Below are positions 8,750 to 18,136 of a stretch of 64,000 nt of DNA, piece after piece. The notes beneath the pieces are model-generated. The model worked only from the letters and a program-made list of their open reading frames with translations. It ran no database searches and was not told the DNA's origin. Within the stretch, counting starts at the first letter, position 1. Each line of letters begins with the position of its first letter. Source of the DNA: Indolivaga alginatilytica (GTDB lineage Bacteria > Bacteroidota > Bacteroidia > Bacteroidales > Dysgonomonadaceae); the NCBI RefSeq assembly GCF_003201355.1, contig NZ_QICL01000005.1, positions 62,001-126,000 of the forward strand, written 5' to 3'. The translations under genes were made by a program, and so were the position numbers.

Positions 8750-10639
8750 ATGAAAAAACATATTATATCACTTGCTTTAGCCAGTTTATTATTAACCACT
8801 GAGTCCTATTCTCAAATTAAATTTGACAAAGGAGATGAACAGGGAATGGATGTAGGAAAACTCGATTTAGGGCAGGATAGTATTGCAGTGCAAGCAGCAT
8901 TATCGGGTTGGTGGAAAGATTCACAAAAAACTCTTAATGAAAGAATGTCATGGTATAACGATGCCAAATTTGGATGCTTTATCCATTGGGGGGTATATTC
9001 CGGAGCAGGAGGAGAATGGAAAGGAAAACCAGTTACCGGATACTCGGAGCATTTGATGAGAAAAGAAAAAATATCACTTCAAGAATACAAAGACAAATTA
9101 GTTATTCCCTTTAACCCCGTAGACTTTGATGCCGACGAATGGATGCGACATGCTAAAGAAGCAGGTATGCGTTATTTTATAATAACAGCCAAACATCACG
9201 ATGGGTTTGCGATGTATTTCTCAGATGCTTATCCGTATGATATGCGAATGACCGAATACAAAAAAGATCCCATGAAAGAACTGAGGGCTGCCGCCACTAA
9301 ATATGGAATCAAGTTTGGGTTTTATTATTCTCATGCCTTCGATTGGGAACATCCCGATGCTCCCGGAAACGATTGGGATTATAATAATCCCGGAGGAGAT
9401 AAACTCATAGGGGGAGCCAACTGGTGGTTGACTCGTACCGATTTTATACCTCATGCAGATAAATATGTAACCGAAAAATCGATACCTCAGATCGTGGAAC
9501 TTATTAAAAAGTACAATCCTGATATATTGTGGTTTGATACACCTCATAAGTTACCCTTATATGAAAATATCAGAATATTGAAAAGTATTCGTGAAGCTAG
9601 TCCCGATATTGTGGTTAATGGTCGTTTAGCACGTTTTTCGGGAGGTAATTTGGGTGATTATATCAATACAGGAGATAGGGCTGCGTACTTTTTTCCCGTG
9701 AAAGGATATTGGGAGTCTATTCCCACAACTAATGAATCGTATGGATACAGCAAATACGATTTGTCTCATAAAACGGTGAGCCATTTTGTTCGTTTGGTAT
9801 CATCTGCAACATCAAAAGGTGGAAATATCTTGATGAATGTAGGTCCGATGGGAAATGGGAAATGGGATGAAAAAGATATTGAAATTTTTAAAGGAGTAGG
9901 GGAATGGCTTTCTGTATATGGAGAAGCTATCTACGGAAATGAAAGAACTGATCTTCCTGTTCAGACGTGGGGTGTTACAACCAAAAAGGATGGTATAACT
10001 TATCTGCATATATACAATTGGCCAAAAGATGGAAAACTTATAGTGGGAGGTCTGACCTCTGATATTGACAAAGCATGGATTGTAGGTGAGGCAAACAAGA
10101 GTGACCTGAAAATCGGTAGATTAAATGATAAAGATATTAAGATCGCTCTACCTGTGGCAGCACCTGATACTATAAATACAGTAGTGGCTTTGACCTTGAA
10201 AAATAAAAAAACTGCCTATCCTGTAAGATTACTTTCTGCTTTATCTGATAATATACTATATACATTCGACGCAGAGCTGAAAGGAAAAGGTTTAGGTTAT
10301 GGAGATGGTAAACCGAATAGAAATTATGTGAGAGGGTGGAATAGTAACAGTCAATCCTTACAATGGAAGTTCCGTATAAATGAATCAGCTAATTATGACA
10401 TCTATATAGATTATAATACTGAATCGGAAAAAGATAAAGGGAGCGTTACTTTAAATATTAATGGAAAAGTATATAAGATAAATTATGTGTCAAGACTGGA
10501 AAAAGACGGAACAAATAGTATTCAGGTAGGACAGATTAGTATTCCTGAGGGAGAATATACCTGTTTATTGGAAGGGGATAAACAGGAGGGAGTCTCTTAT
10601 ATGAGACCCATAGCTGTACGTTTTATTCCAACTAATTGA
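8750..10639 (+). CDS. GH29 alpha-L-fucosidase with C-terminal beta-sandwich module
   Basis: Releases terminal alpha-L-fucose by a retaining mechanism, probably in the periplasm or at the surface. The 629-residue protein has a signal peptide (to about SYSQ). Its GH29 barrel is marked by WYNDAKFGCFIHWGVYS, YFIITAKHHDGFAMY and PDILWFDTPHK, where Asp263 is the expected nucleophile. NILMNVGPMGNG closes the barrel. Residues about 500-629 form an extra module (WNSNSQSLQWKFRI, then YDIYIDYN) resembling CBM-type sandwiches. Last gene before a terminator, so it probably ends the first operon. Family assignment is firm. Linkage preference is unknown. Confidence 0.92.
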   Translation: MKKHIISLALASLLLTTESYSQIKFDKGDEQGMDVGKLDLGQDSIAVQAALSGWWKDSQKTLNERMSWYNDAKFGCFIHWGVYSGAGGEWKGKPVTGYSEHLMRKEKISLQEYKDKLVIPFNPVDFDADEWMRHAKEAGMRYFIITAKHHDGFAMYFSDAYPYDMRMTEYKKDPMKELRAAATKYGIKFGFYYSHAFDWEHPDAPGNDWDYNNPGGDKLIGGANWWLTRTDFIPHADKYVTEKSIPQIVELIKKYNPDILWFDTPHKLPLYENIRILKSIREASPDIVVNGRLARFSGGNLGDYINTGDRAAYFFPVKGYWESIPTTNESYGYSKYDLSHKTVSHFVRLVSSATSKGGNILMNVGPMGNGKWDEKDIEIFKGVGEWLSVYGEAIYGNERTDLPVQTWGVTTKKDGITYLHIYNWPKDGKLIVGGLTSDIDKAWIVGEANKSDLKIGRLNDKDIKIALPVAAPDTINTVVALTLKNKKTAYPVRLLSALSDNILYTFDAELKGKGLGYGDGKPNRNYVRGWNSNSQSLQWKFRINESANYDIYIDYNTESEKDKGSVTLNINGKVYKINYVSRLEKDGTNSIQVGQISIPEGEYTCLLEGDKQEGVSYMRPIAVRFIPTN

Positions 10640-10659
10640 ATATTGGAAGGAAAATAAAT

Positions 10660-10697
10660 AAAGTCTTACAATATTTCTGATGTTGTAAGACTTTTTT
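10660..10697 (+). terminator. Intrinsic terminator after the first PUL operon
   Basis: AAGTCTTACAA (10661-10671) pairs perfectly with TTGTAAGACTT (10683-10693) across an 11-nt loop and is followed by a T-run. It lies 20 bp after the GH29 stop codon and separates that operon from the regulator gene. Confidence 0.88.
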
Positions 10698-10749
10698 GGA
10701 TTGATTTCACTATTTTTATCGGGAGTTGGAATATTTCCCAAGAGTGAAT

Positions 10750-10852
10750 TAAGTAACAATAAGTAGGAACAGATATATATATTATAAACACACGGTGAAT
10801 ATAATATATCGATTAACTACTATACCAAAGTAACACATAGGTCTGAGACCTT
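10750..10852 (+). repeat. Dispersed ~91-bp intergenic repeat, copy C (leader of the HTCS gene)
   Basis: Forward copy with a diverged body. CCAAAGTAACA precedes the end hairpin AGGTCTGAGACCT at 10839-10851, matching the CAAAG-AATAAA lead-in of other copies. The hairpin ends 17 nt before the regulator start codon. Confidence 0.65.
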
Positions 10853-10868
10853 ATTAGCCTGATTTTCT

Positions 10869-13800
10869 ATGAAGAACTTACTACTTCTTCTTCTCTTCTC
10901 TATGTCATTAATCTGTGTGGAGGGAAAAGAATTATATTACTTCTCTAATCTATCGCTAGGAAATGGATTATCCCAAATAACGGGAACCTCCATTCTCCAG
11001 GATAGTAAAGGGTTCATGTGGTTTGGAACACGGAATGGTTTGAATCGGTTTGATGGCTATAATTTTGATGTATTTATAACGAATGCAGAAGACAATTCGA
11101 GTATAAGTGATAATCATATTCTATGTATGACCGAGGATAATCATCAGAATCTTTGGATAGGAACAAACAATGGACTTAATTGCTTAAACCCTTCAACAAA
11201 TAAATTTAAGAGGTATTATCTCGAACCTAATAATCAGAACTCTTTATATCACAATACAATATTGTCTATCTTTTTTGACGATCAGAATAATCTTTGGGTG
11301 GGTACAAATCAAGGCTTGAATTTATACGATCGGGCTACGGATACATTTCGCCGTATAACGATAGATAATCTATTGGAAAATAATCGTGTGAATGCAATAG
11401 TAAAGAAAGAGAATAAACTTTATCTCGGTACTTTAAGTGAGGGATTAATTGTATATAATCTGGATAATAAACAATATACAGTTTATAAAAACACACCGAA
11501 TGATCCGTATAGCATTTCTGATGATTATGTGAAAGTCCTTTTTATTGACAGGAACGACAATTTATGGGTGGGTACACAAAACAAAGGCATAAGTTATTTG
11601 AAGAAAGGTGGAAAGGAATTTACTTATTATAATGAGAGTAATGGGTTGACAAATAATAATATAAGAAACATTACTGAGGCACCGGACGGAAGTATTGTAG
11701 TGGGAACTTTTAATGGGCTCAATGTGATAGACAATAAAACAGGAGAGATTACACAATATAAAGAATATTCTTCAGGGCAAGGTGCATTGAGTCATTACTC
11801 GATTATCAGCGTTTACTTCGACCGATCGCAAACGTTGTGGGTGGGCACCTATGCGGGCGGTATTTGTTATTACAACAGATATGGTCAAAAATTTCAGTTT
11901 TATAATCCCAGTGCAAGTTTGAAGGCTATATTGGGAATAATGGGACCCATTGTCGAGACTCCAAGCAGCCTTTATATTGCAACTGAAGGAGGAGGATTAC
12001 TGGAAGTGGATAAAAAAACAGAATCATTTAGCCATTACTTGATATTTGATAATGCGAATAAAGTATATCAAAAGAATATAATAAAATCGCTTTATCAAGA
12101 TGGATCAAGAATACTTTGTGGGACCAATCTCGGTACTATTTATAGTTTTGATATGAATAGCCGCAAATTTTCATTGGAGTATGATCTGAAAGAGGAAAGG
12201 TCTGTTTATCAGATAGGAAAAACCCGAAAAGGAGACTTAATAATAGGTGGTGTTAGCGAATATGGTTTTTCTCTGGTTTTAGGGAATAAAGATGTAAAAA
12301 AAGAATTTCCGGTTATAGGGAAGCCAAATACTCGATTTTCGGATGTAAGAAGTATACTTGAGATCGAGACAAATGTATTTCTTATTGGAACAAGAAATAA
12401 TGGTCTGTTCTATTATGACTATAATACCCATATACTGAAGAATTATAAGAATAACCCGTTAGAGAATAATCCGGATAAAATACCGGAAAACTTTGTTACT
12501 TCTATAGTTAAAGATAGTGCGGGACAGATATGGATTGGAACTTTTGGTGGAGGTATAAGCCTGTTTGATCCTAAATCGGATAAGTTTATTACTTATGGCA
12601 CGAGAGACAGCTTATTGAATAACAATGTGTGTATGATTGTAGATGGCGGCAATAGGCATCTATGGATTAGTACAATTACAGGTATTTCCGACTTTAATAC
12701 AGAAGCGAGGTCTTTTCAGAATTATACACATTCCAATGGACTTAAAATTGATGAGTTTACTCTTCATGCAGGTTTGAAGCTCTCGACTAATAATATAATT
12801 TTTAGCGGTAGTAATGGTTTTGTAACATTCAATCCGCAGCGAATGACTGTTAACCCTTATGTTCCACCCATTGTCTTTAATAATTTATATATCAATAATA
12901 CTAAAATCGTGCCCGGTGGTGAGGATAAAATACTTAGAGAGCAATTGAATTCACAGAAAGAAATTGTTCTCAAATACGATCAGTCTAATATTTCAATAGA
13001 GTATAGTGCTCTCAACTTCATCTTTGCCGATAAAAACCAGTATGCTTATAAATTGGAAGGCTTCGATAAAGAATGGAATAATGTGGGATCAAGACGGATG
13101 GCATATTATACAAATATCCCTCCCGGAGAATATCGGTTTGTAGTTAAAGGATCTAATAATGACGGTGTTTGGAATGATGAAGGAGCAAGTATAAAAATCA
13201 TTGTTTTACCTCCATTCTGGAAAACATGGTGGGCCTATATCTTCTATGTTCTTTTTATTACCGGTATTATATTGTTTATTATACGCTATTTTATAGAGAA
13301 GAAGCGATTGGAAGATGATATAAAACTGAAACAGATGGAAGCGAAAACACAAGACGAATTCCATCAGGCTCGAAATAAGCTATTCACTAATTTTTCGCAC
13401 GAACTAAGAACCCCACTTACGCTGATCATTAACCCGTTGGAAGATATGGTGGAAAAGGAGGACCTTACCTCTAAGGTCAAAGAAAATATGATACTGATGA
13501 GGAGTAATGCCCGAAGATTATTACGTTTGGTTAATAACTTAATGGATTTCCAAAAGAAAGAAAGTGGGACAATGAGTCTGAAAATCTCAGAAAATGATTT
13601 TGTGAAATTTTCCGAAGAAATGGTTTTAATATTTAGAGAATTGGCAGTTTCGAGGAAAATTAATTTTGAGTTTAATCATACGATAGATTTTGTTAATAAT
13701 TGGTTTGACAAAAGCTTAATGGAGAAGGTGTATTTCAACTTGCTGTCCAATGCTTTTAAAAATGTGCCAAACGGAGGGGTTATTGAAGTCAATTTAACTA

Positions 13801-14960
13801 GTATGCCTCTGTCTGAAATAAAGAAGAGTTTTGCAGAAAAAACAAAAACGTTTACAAATGGAGATATATCATATATAATAATGGAAATCAAGGATTCCGG
13901 AACCGGAATTGCAGATGATGAACTGGAGAAAATATTTATACCATTTTATCAGGTGGCACAGAACGAACACTCTGCATCGGGTACAGGCTTGGGGTTGAGC
14001 TTAAGTAAATCTATTATAGAAATGCATCATGGAGTTATATGGGCTGAAAGTCCCGAAGAATCAGGAGCTATTTTCAGATGTATTCTTCCCATATGTAAGG
14101 ATTGTTTCAGAGATGATCCCTATACCGAGGAAGTCACAGAGGAGACTGAATTTCCATATACCATAGATATTTCGGAAGATAAAGAATCGGAGGAAAAGAA
14201 AACGATAAAAAGAACCACAATTTTAGTTGTGGAAGACAATATTGATGTTCGTAAATATATTATTTCTCTATTAAAAGATGCACATAATATTATTGAAGCC
14301 GCCAACGGATCGGAAGCTATTGATAAGGCTGTAAATCATTCTCCCGATCTAATAATCTCGGATCTGATGATGCCCAAAATGGATGGTATGGAAATGTGTA
14401 AAAAGATAAAAACCGATTTGCGAACCAGCCATATTCCGGTGATAATGATTACTGCACGTGCCATGACCGACGATATAAAGGAAGGGTACGAGGCAGGAGC
14501 AGATGAATATATCGTGAAACCGTTTAACTCGTCTTTATTAATTGCCAGAGTAATAAATATTCTTCAAGCCAGAGAGAGTTTAAAAGAGATATACGGGAAA
14601 CGGTTCTCTTTGGAAACTTTAGGTGTTGAAGCTTCTTCTGTAGATGAACGATTTATGCAGAAGTTATATGAAATATTAGAAAAAGATGTTTCGAATCCCG
14701 AACTTAATTTGGATGATTTTAGTCGGGATGTTGGAATGAGCAGAGCTAATTTATATCGAAAAATAAAAGCTATTACCAATCTTTCCCCTAATGAGTTTAT
14801 TCGTAATTTTCGTTTGAATATGGGGGCGAAAATGTTGAAAGAAGCAAAGCTGCCGGTTTCGGAAGTATACGTTGCCGTAGGATTTAATAGTCATGCTTAT
14901 TTTTCAAATTGTTTCAAAACTTATTTTGGAATGTCTCCTACAGAATACACAAATCAATAG
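10869..14960 (+). CDS. Hybrid two-component system (HTCS) regulator of the PUL
   Basis: Senses a periplasmic oligosaccharide and activates transcription from one polypeptide of 1363 residues. In order: signal peptide (1-19), many beta-propeller repeats of the Reg_prop type with GFMWFGTRNGLNRFDG and NLWVGTNQGLN signatures (about 25-680), a Y_Y_Y domain (about 690-765, with YAYKLEGFDKEWN), one membrane helix (about 780-810), and a histidine kinase core with phospho-acceptor His844 in FSHELRTPL. The ATPase G-boxes are DSGTGIADDE and GTGLGLSLSKS. A receiver domain follows with Asp1165 in SDLMMPKMDG, then an AraC-type DNA-binding domain (about 1260-1363). All key residues are present. It is the only regulator gene in the window, placed between two groups of PUL genes. 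Confidence 0.96.
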   Translation: MKNLLLLLLFSMSLICVEGKELYYFSNLSLGNGLSQITGTSILQDSKGFMWFGTRNGLNRFDGYNFDVFITNAEDNSSISDNHILCMTEDNHQNLWIGTNNGLNCLNPSTNKFKRYYLEPNNQNSLYHNTILSIFFDDQNNLWVGTNQGLNLYDRATDTFRRITIDNLLENNRVNAIVKKENKLYLGTLSEGLIVYNLDNKQYTVYKNTPNDPYSISDDYVKVLFIDRNDNLWVGTQNKGISYLKKGGKEFTYYNESNGLTNNNIRNITEAPDGSIVVGTFNGLNVIDNKTGEITQYKEYSSGQGALSHYSIISVYFDRSQTLWVGTYAGGICYYNRYGQKFQFYNPSASLKAILGIMGPIVETPSSLYIATEGGGLLEVDKKTESFSHYLIFDNANKVYQKNIIKSLYQDGSRILCGTNLGTIYSFDMNSRKFSLEYDLKEERSVYQIGKTRKGDLIIGGVSEYGFSLVLGNKDVKKEFPVIGKPNTRFSDVRSILEIETNVFLIGTRNNGLFYYDYNTHILKNYKNNPLENNPDKIPENFVTSIVKDSAGQIWIGTFGGGISLFDPKSDKFITYGTRDSLLNNNVCMIVDGGNRHLWISTITGISDFNTEARSFQNYTHSNGLKIDEFTLHAGLKLSTNNIIFSGSNGFVTFNPQRMTVNPYVPPIVFNNLYINNTKIVPGGEDKILREQLNSQKEIVLKYDQSNISIEYSALNFIFADKNQYAYKLEGFDKEWNNVGSRRMAYYTNIPPGEYRFVVKGSNNDGVWNDEGASIKIIVLPPFWKTWWAYIFYVLFITGIILFIIRYFIEKKRLEDDIKLKQMEAKTQDEFHQARNKLFTNFSHELRTPLTLIINPLEDMVEKEDLTSKVKENMILMRSNARRLLRLVNNLMDFQKKESGTMSLKISENDFVKFSEEMVLIFRELAVSRKINFEFNHTIDFVNNWFDKSLMEKVYFNLLSNAFKNVPNGGVIEVNLTSMPLSEIKKSFAEKTKTFTNGDISYIIMEIKDSGTGIADDELEKIFIPFYQVAQNEHSASGTGLGLSLSKSIIEMHHGVIWAESPEESGAIFRCILPICKDCFRDDPYTEEVTEETEFPYTIDISEDKESEEKKTIKRTTILVVEDNIDVRKYIISLLKDAHNIIEAANGSEAIDKAVNHSPDLIISDLMMPKMDGMEMCKKIKTDLRTSHIPVIMITARAMTDDIKEGYEAGADEYIVKPFNSSLLIARVINILQARESLKEIYGKRFSLETLGVEASSVDERFMQKLYEILEKDVSNPELNLDDFSRDVGMSRANLYRKIKAITNLSPNEFIRNFRLNMGAKMLKEAKLPVSEVYVAVGFNSHAYFSNCFKTYFGMSPTEYTNQ

Positions 14961-15073
14961 GCAAGGATAAAACGTCGATTGGATTGATTCTGCAATTATT
15001 TGATTGTTTTTTACAAATGATTAGATAACTCTTTGAGTAGTTTTATGATCTGAATACTTTAGACCTAAATACT

Positions 15074-17932
15074 ATGAGACGTTTAATTATAACCTTATCT
15101 GTTCTTATAAATACGGCTTTTCTTTGGGGAGCAGCCTCAAAGTCTTCAACAATTTTGGTTGAAAGAGGTTTTGCTCCTAATGTAATACGCATTGGCGTAG
15201 ATACATTGGTAATATCTTCGAGTTCTACATATTTATATACTGTGGATACACCGGAAGATCAAGGTTTAGTTTCTACAGGAATTACTGTTAATAGTCTGCA
15301 AGAACAACTTAGGAGAAAGGACAATGAACCCTTTGCTTACACTATCCTTGATAAGGATGGAAAAGTAAAAATGAACGGTTATTTAGTTTCGGATGATATT
15401 CTGGAAATTACTATTTCGGGTAAAAAGAAACGGTTTAATATTAAAGTTGAAGAAAAAGCATTATCGCCTAAATTAGCAGCTCATCGCGAAAATTACACTA
15501 TAGATATTCCATCTGATATTGTACTTGATTTCATAGCCGGGCAAAGAACTCCTTATGCAACAATACGTATATATATACCTAAGGGTATTAATGTAACTTT
15601 AGACAATACAACAGTAGATGTAATAGGTCGAGGAGAAGTAAGTTTACGTGATCTGCCTAAACAATCTATCGGGCGAACAGGTACAAACTATTCCTGTAAA
15701 AAAGTGGGAGAAGCAACTGTTTCGACGCATACCGACGGAGGACAGATTATTACTTTCTCCGATATTGATTTAAGACCGCTAAACGGCATTGATTTGAGAA
15801 TTCGAATCAAAAATGTAGAGTTGGCAAGGAGAGGAAACTATGTTTTTCAATCGGATTATACTACTTCTCAACCTCAGATTTATACAAGTGCTATTACTCC
15901 AATGAGTGTGGCTACAGTTACGGCTACCACCTCCATTACAAATTTCAGAAGAGAGCTTCCCCGAATGTTCACATATAATGAAAGTTCAGAACTTTATACC
16001 GATTTAAAATTTCAATGGTCTGTACCTAAAAAGGCGACAAAAGTAATTTTGATGCAATCTTTAAATGATGGTAAGAGTTGGTCTGTAGCAAAAGAAGTCG
16101 ATCCTTTATTATCATCAGTAGAATTTAGAAATATTGAAAAGGATAAACTTTATATGTTTAGACTATCGGTAAGAGGTGGCGATAATGAAGGAGATTCAAA
16201 CCCCGTATATTTCTACTCGGGAAAATGGAGTGCAAGGTCATTAGGCATAAAAGGCGATGGAATTGCAGATGACACAGAGGCTGTTAATAAAGCAATTGAT
16301 TATATAAATTCGTTAGGAGGAGGCGTTCTATCTTTTACAAAAGGAGTTTATAATATACGCACAGCACATTTAAAAAGTAATGTCTGGTTACATATTGATA
16401 AGGATGCGACATTGAAAGCTATTCAAGGCAATGACGCTCCTGAGAATACTTGGTTCAGCGATAAAGCATACCGATCGGGATTATCCCCTACTGATAAGTC
16501 TCCCTATTCTGATCCTGAAAACTATTTGACGAAACAAGATGTGGGGCATACCTTCTTTCGGAATACGATGTTTTTTGCAGAAAGAGAAGAGAATATCAAG
16601 ATATTCGGAAATGGCAGGATTACAGGCGATAGCAATTTAGTGACAGGCGATAAGGTTATGAATAATGCTCCCGAAAAAAGAGCTGATAAAATGTTTACTT
16701 TCAAACTTTGTAAAAATGTAGAAATTGGGGGCTATAATATTGATAAAGATTTATGGTATAATCCATCAACGGATGAACCGTATTATCTGAATGATAAAAA
16801 CGAGATGCTTGATAATATGCTGTATATAGATCAGGGTGGTCATTTTGTTCTTCTAGCAACCGGTTCTGATAGTATAAACGTGCATGATACATACTTTGGT
16901 AAAGCCGAGGTTGGGAATTCCCGTGATATTTATGATTTTATGGGATGTAGTCATGTGATTGCAAAAAATATTTACTCGAAAGTGAGTTCCGATGATATTG
17001 TAAAGCTAGGTTCTGATTGTTCATTAGGTTTCACACGTCCTGCGAAGGACTATATGGTGCGGAATATTATTGGAGATACAAACTGTAATCTTTTTCAGAT
17101 AGGCTCAGAGACTGCCGACGATATTCAGGATGTATATATTGATAATATATATGTTTTGGGTTCTAATAAAGCAGGGTTTTCTATTTCAACGAATGACGGA
17201 GGGCACGTAAAAAACATCTATCTGAATACAGGGCGTACAGGCTTGGTACACCATCCATCCAAAATGTTTCGCACTCGTGCTCCTTTTTTTATTTCGATAT
17301 CTAACAGGGGGCGTGTGATAGGAGCAGATGTAGAAATGTATTCTTTTTCAGAGAATGCTGAAACACGCAATGAACTGCTATGCACGAATGTAAATATAGG
17401 ATCGGTCGAAAATATTATAATAAATAATGTCGATATATCAGAAGTATATGCCGGTAGTTCTTTTAAAGCGCCACGCTGGGTAGCTTATGATGGTAAACAA
17501 AACGAAGCTACACCTATAATTGCCGGATATAAATTAGCGGATTCAGACAAGGTACAAGGTGGTCTGAATTTCAAATTACCTAATGGGGAACATACCGCGT
17601 ATATTAAGAATATTCAGTTCAAGGATATAAATCTACTCGTCAAAGGAGGACATCCGTCTGAGGATTCAGACGCTTCACCTCCAGAAATAGGTGTAGGGCG
17701 TTACAATGTGGGAGATATGAAGATACAACCGGCATATGGTTTTTGGTTTCGCCATGCAAAGGAGGTATTATTGAAAAATTGTGTCATCAGATACGAGAAA
17801 CCCGACGGACGATATGCTGTAGTTTTAGATGATGTAATTGGAGCTACGATAGAATCATTAGCTATACCTGAAGACCATGTGAAACAGCCGGCTATAAAAG
17901 AAATAAATGCGCAGAAGATTACTGTAAAATAA
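15074..17932 (+). CDS. Large secreted GH28-like beta-helix enzyme with N-terminal accessory region
   Basis: An exported protein of 952 residues. Residues about 25-385 are beta-rich and unrecognised, ending in a fibronectin-like stretch (FQWSVPKKATKVILMQS). From about 390 a pectinase-like beta-helix begins (KGDGIADDTEAVNKAIDYI, GGGVLSFTKGVYNI). The expected GH28 acid positions can be matched loosely: NSRDIYDFMGC supplies Asp618 and Asp621, and SSDDIVKLGSD supplies Asp640-Asp641. The usual Gly-His-Gly is absent, with QIGSE in its place. It probably cuts a uronic acid containing chain, but this is inference. The divergence and unusual N-terminus leave its family open. It is preceded by 113 bp without a clear promoter. 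Confidence 0.65.
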   Translation: MRRLIITLSVLINTAFLWGAASKSSTILVERGFAPNVIRIGVDTLVISSSSTYLYTVDTPEDQGLVSTGITVNSLQEQLRRKDNEPFAYTILDKDGKVKMNGYLVSDDILEITISGKKKRFNIKVEEKALSPKLAAHRENYTIDIPSDIVLDFIAGQRTPYATIRIYIPKGINVTLDNTTVDVIGRGEVSLRDLPKQSIGRTGTNYSCKKVGEATVSTHTDGGQIITFSDIDLRPLNGIDLRIRIKNVELARRGNYVFQSDYTTSQPQIYTSAITPMSVATVTATTSITNFRRELPRMFTYNESSELYTDLKFQWSVPKKATKVILMQSLNDGKSWSVAKEVDPLLSSVEFRNIEKDKLYMFRLSVRGGDNEGDSNPVYFYSGKWSARSLGIKGDGIADDTEAVNKAIDYINSLGGGVLSFTKGVYNIRTAHLKSNVWLHIDKDATLKAIQGNDAPENTWFSDKAYRSGLSPTDKSPYSDPENYLTKQDVGHTFFRNTMFFAEREENIKIFGNGRITGDSNLVTGDKVMNNAPEKRADKMFTFKLCKNVEIGGYNIDKDLWYNPSTDEPYYLNDKNEMLDNMLYIDQGGHFVLLATGSDSINVHDTYFGKAEVGNSRDIYDFMGCSHVIAKNIYSKVSSDDIVKLGSDCSLGFTRPAKDYMVRNIIGDTNCNLFQIGSETADDIQDVYIDNIYVLGSNKAGFSISTNDGGHVKNIYLNTGRTGLVHHPSKMFRTRAPFFISISNRGRVIGADVEMYSFSENAETRNELLCTNVNIGSVENIIINNVDISEVYAGSSFKAPRWVAYDGKQNEATPIIAGYKLADSDKVQGGLNFKLPNGEHTAYIKNIQFKDINLLVKGGHPSEDSDASPPEIGVGRYNVGDMKIQPAYGFWFRHAKEVLLKNCVIRYEKPDGRYAVVLDDVIGATIESLAIPEDHVKQPAIKEINAQKITVK

Positions 17933-17980
17933 GGTGCTGGAACTGTTTGTTCTGTAGGTAAGCGTAACTGCAATAGTTTA

Positions 17981-18058
17981 TTAAGGTCGCAGTTTAGCAA
18001 GTATAACAGCTACAGGTAGTTAAGGTGATAAAATATTGCATTAAATATTTAGTACTAC
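17981..18058 (-). repeat. Decayed copy K of the dispersed intergenic repeat (reverse orientation)
   Basis: TTAAGGTCGCAG at 17981 matches the first arm of the hairpin of copy F. The text AGCAAGTATAACAG and TGATAAAATATTGCATTAAA then follows the body of copy F, which reads CAAGCATAACA and TGATAAATCATCGCATTAAA. The second hairpin arm is deleted. A second, forward-facing half (CAACAATAAAGTGTGACCTTAA, given here in two parts: CAACAATAAAG and TGTGACCTTAA) lies at about 18101-18125. Confidence 0.55.
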
Positions 18059-18136
18059 CTGTACGGAGAAAGTATATCGAATATTTACTTAACTTAGTAT
18101 AGCAACAATAAAGTGTGACCTTAAAATCAATTTAAT

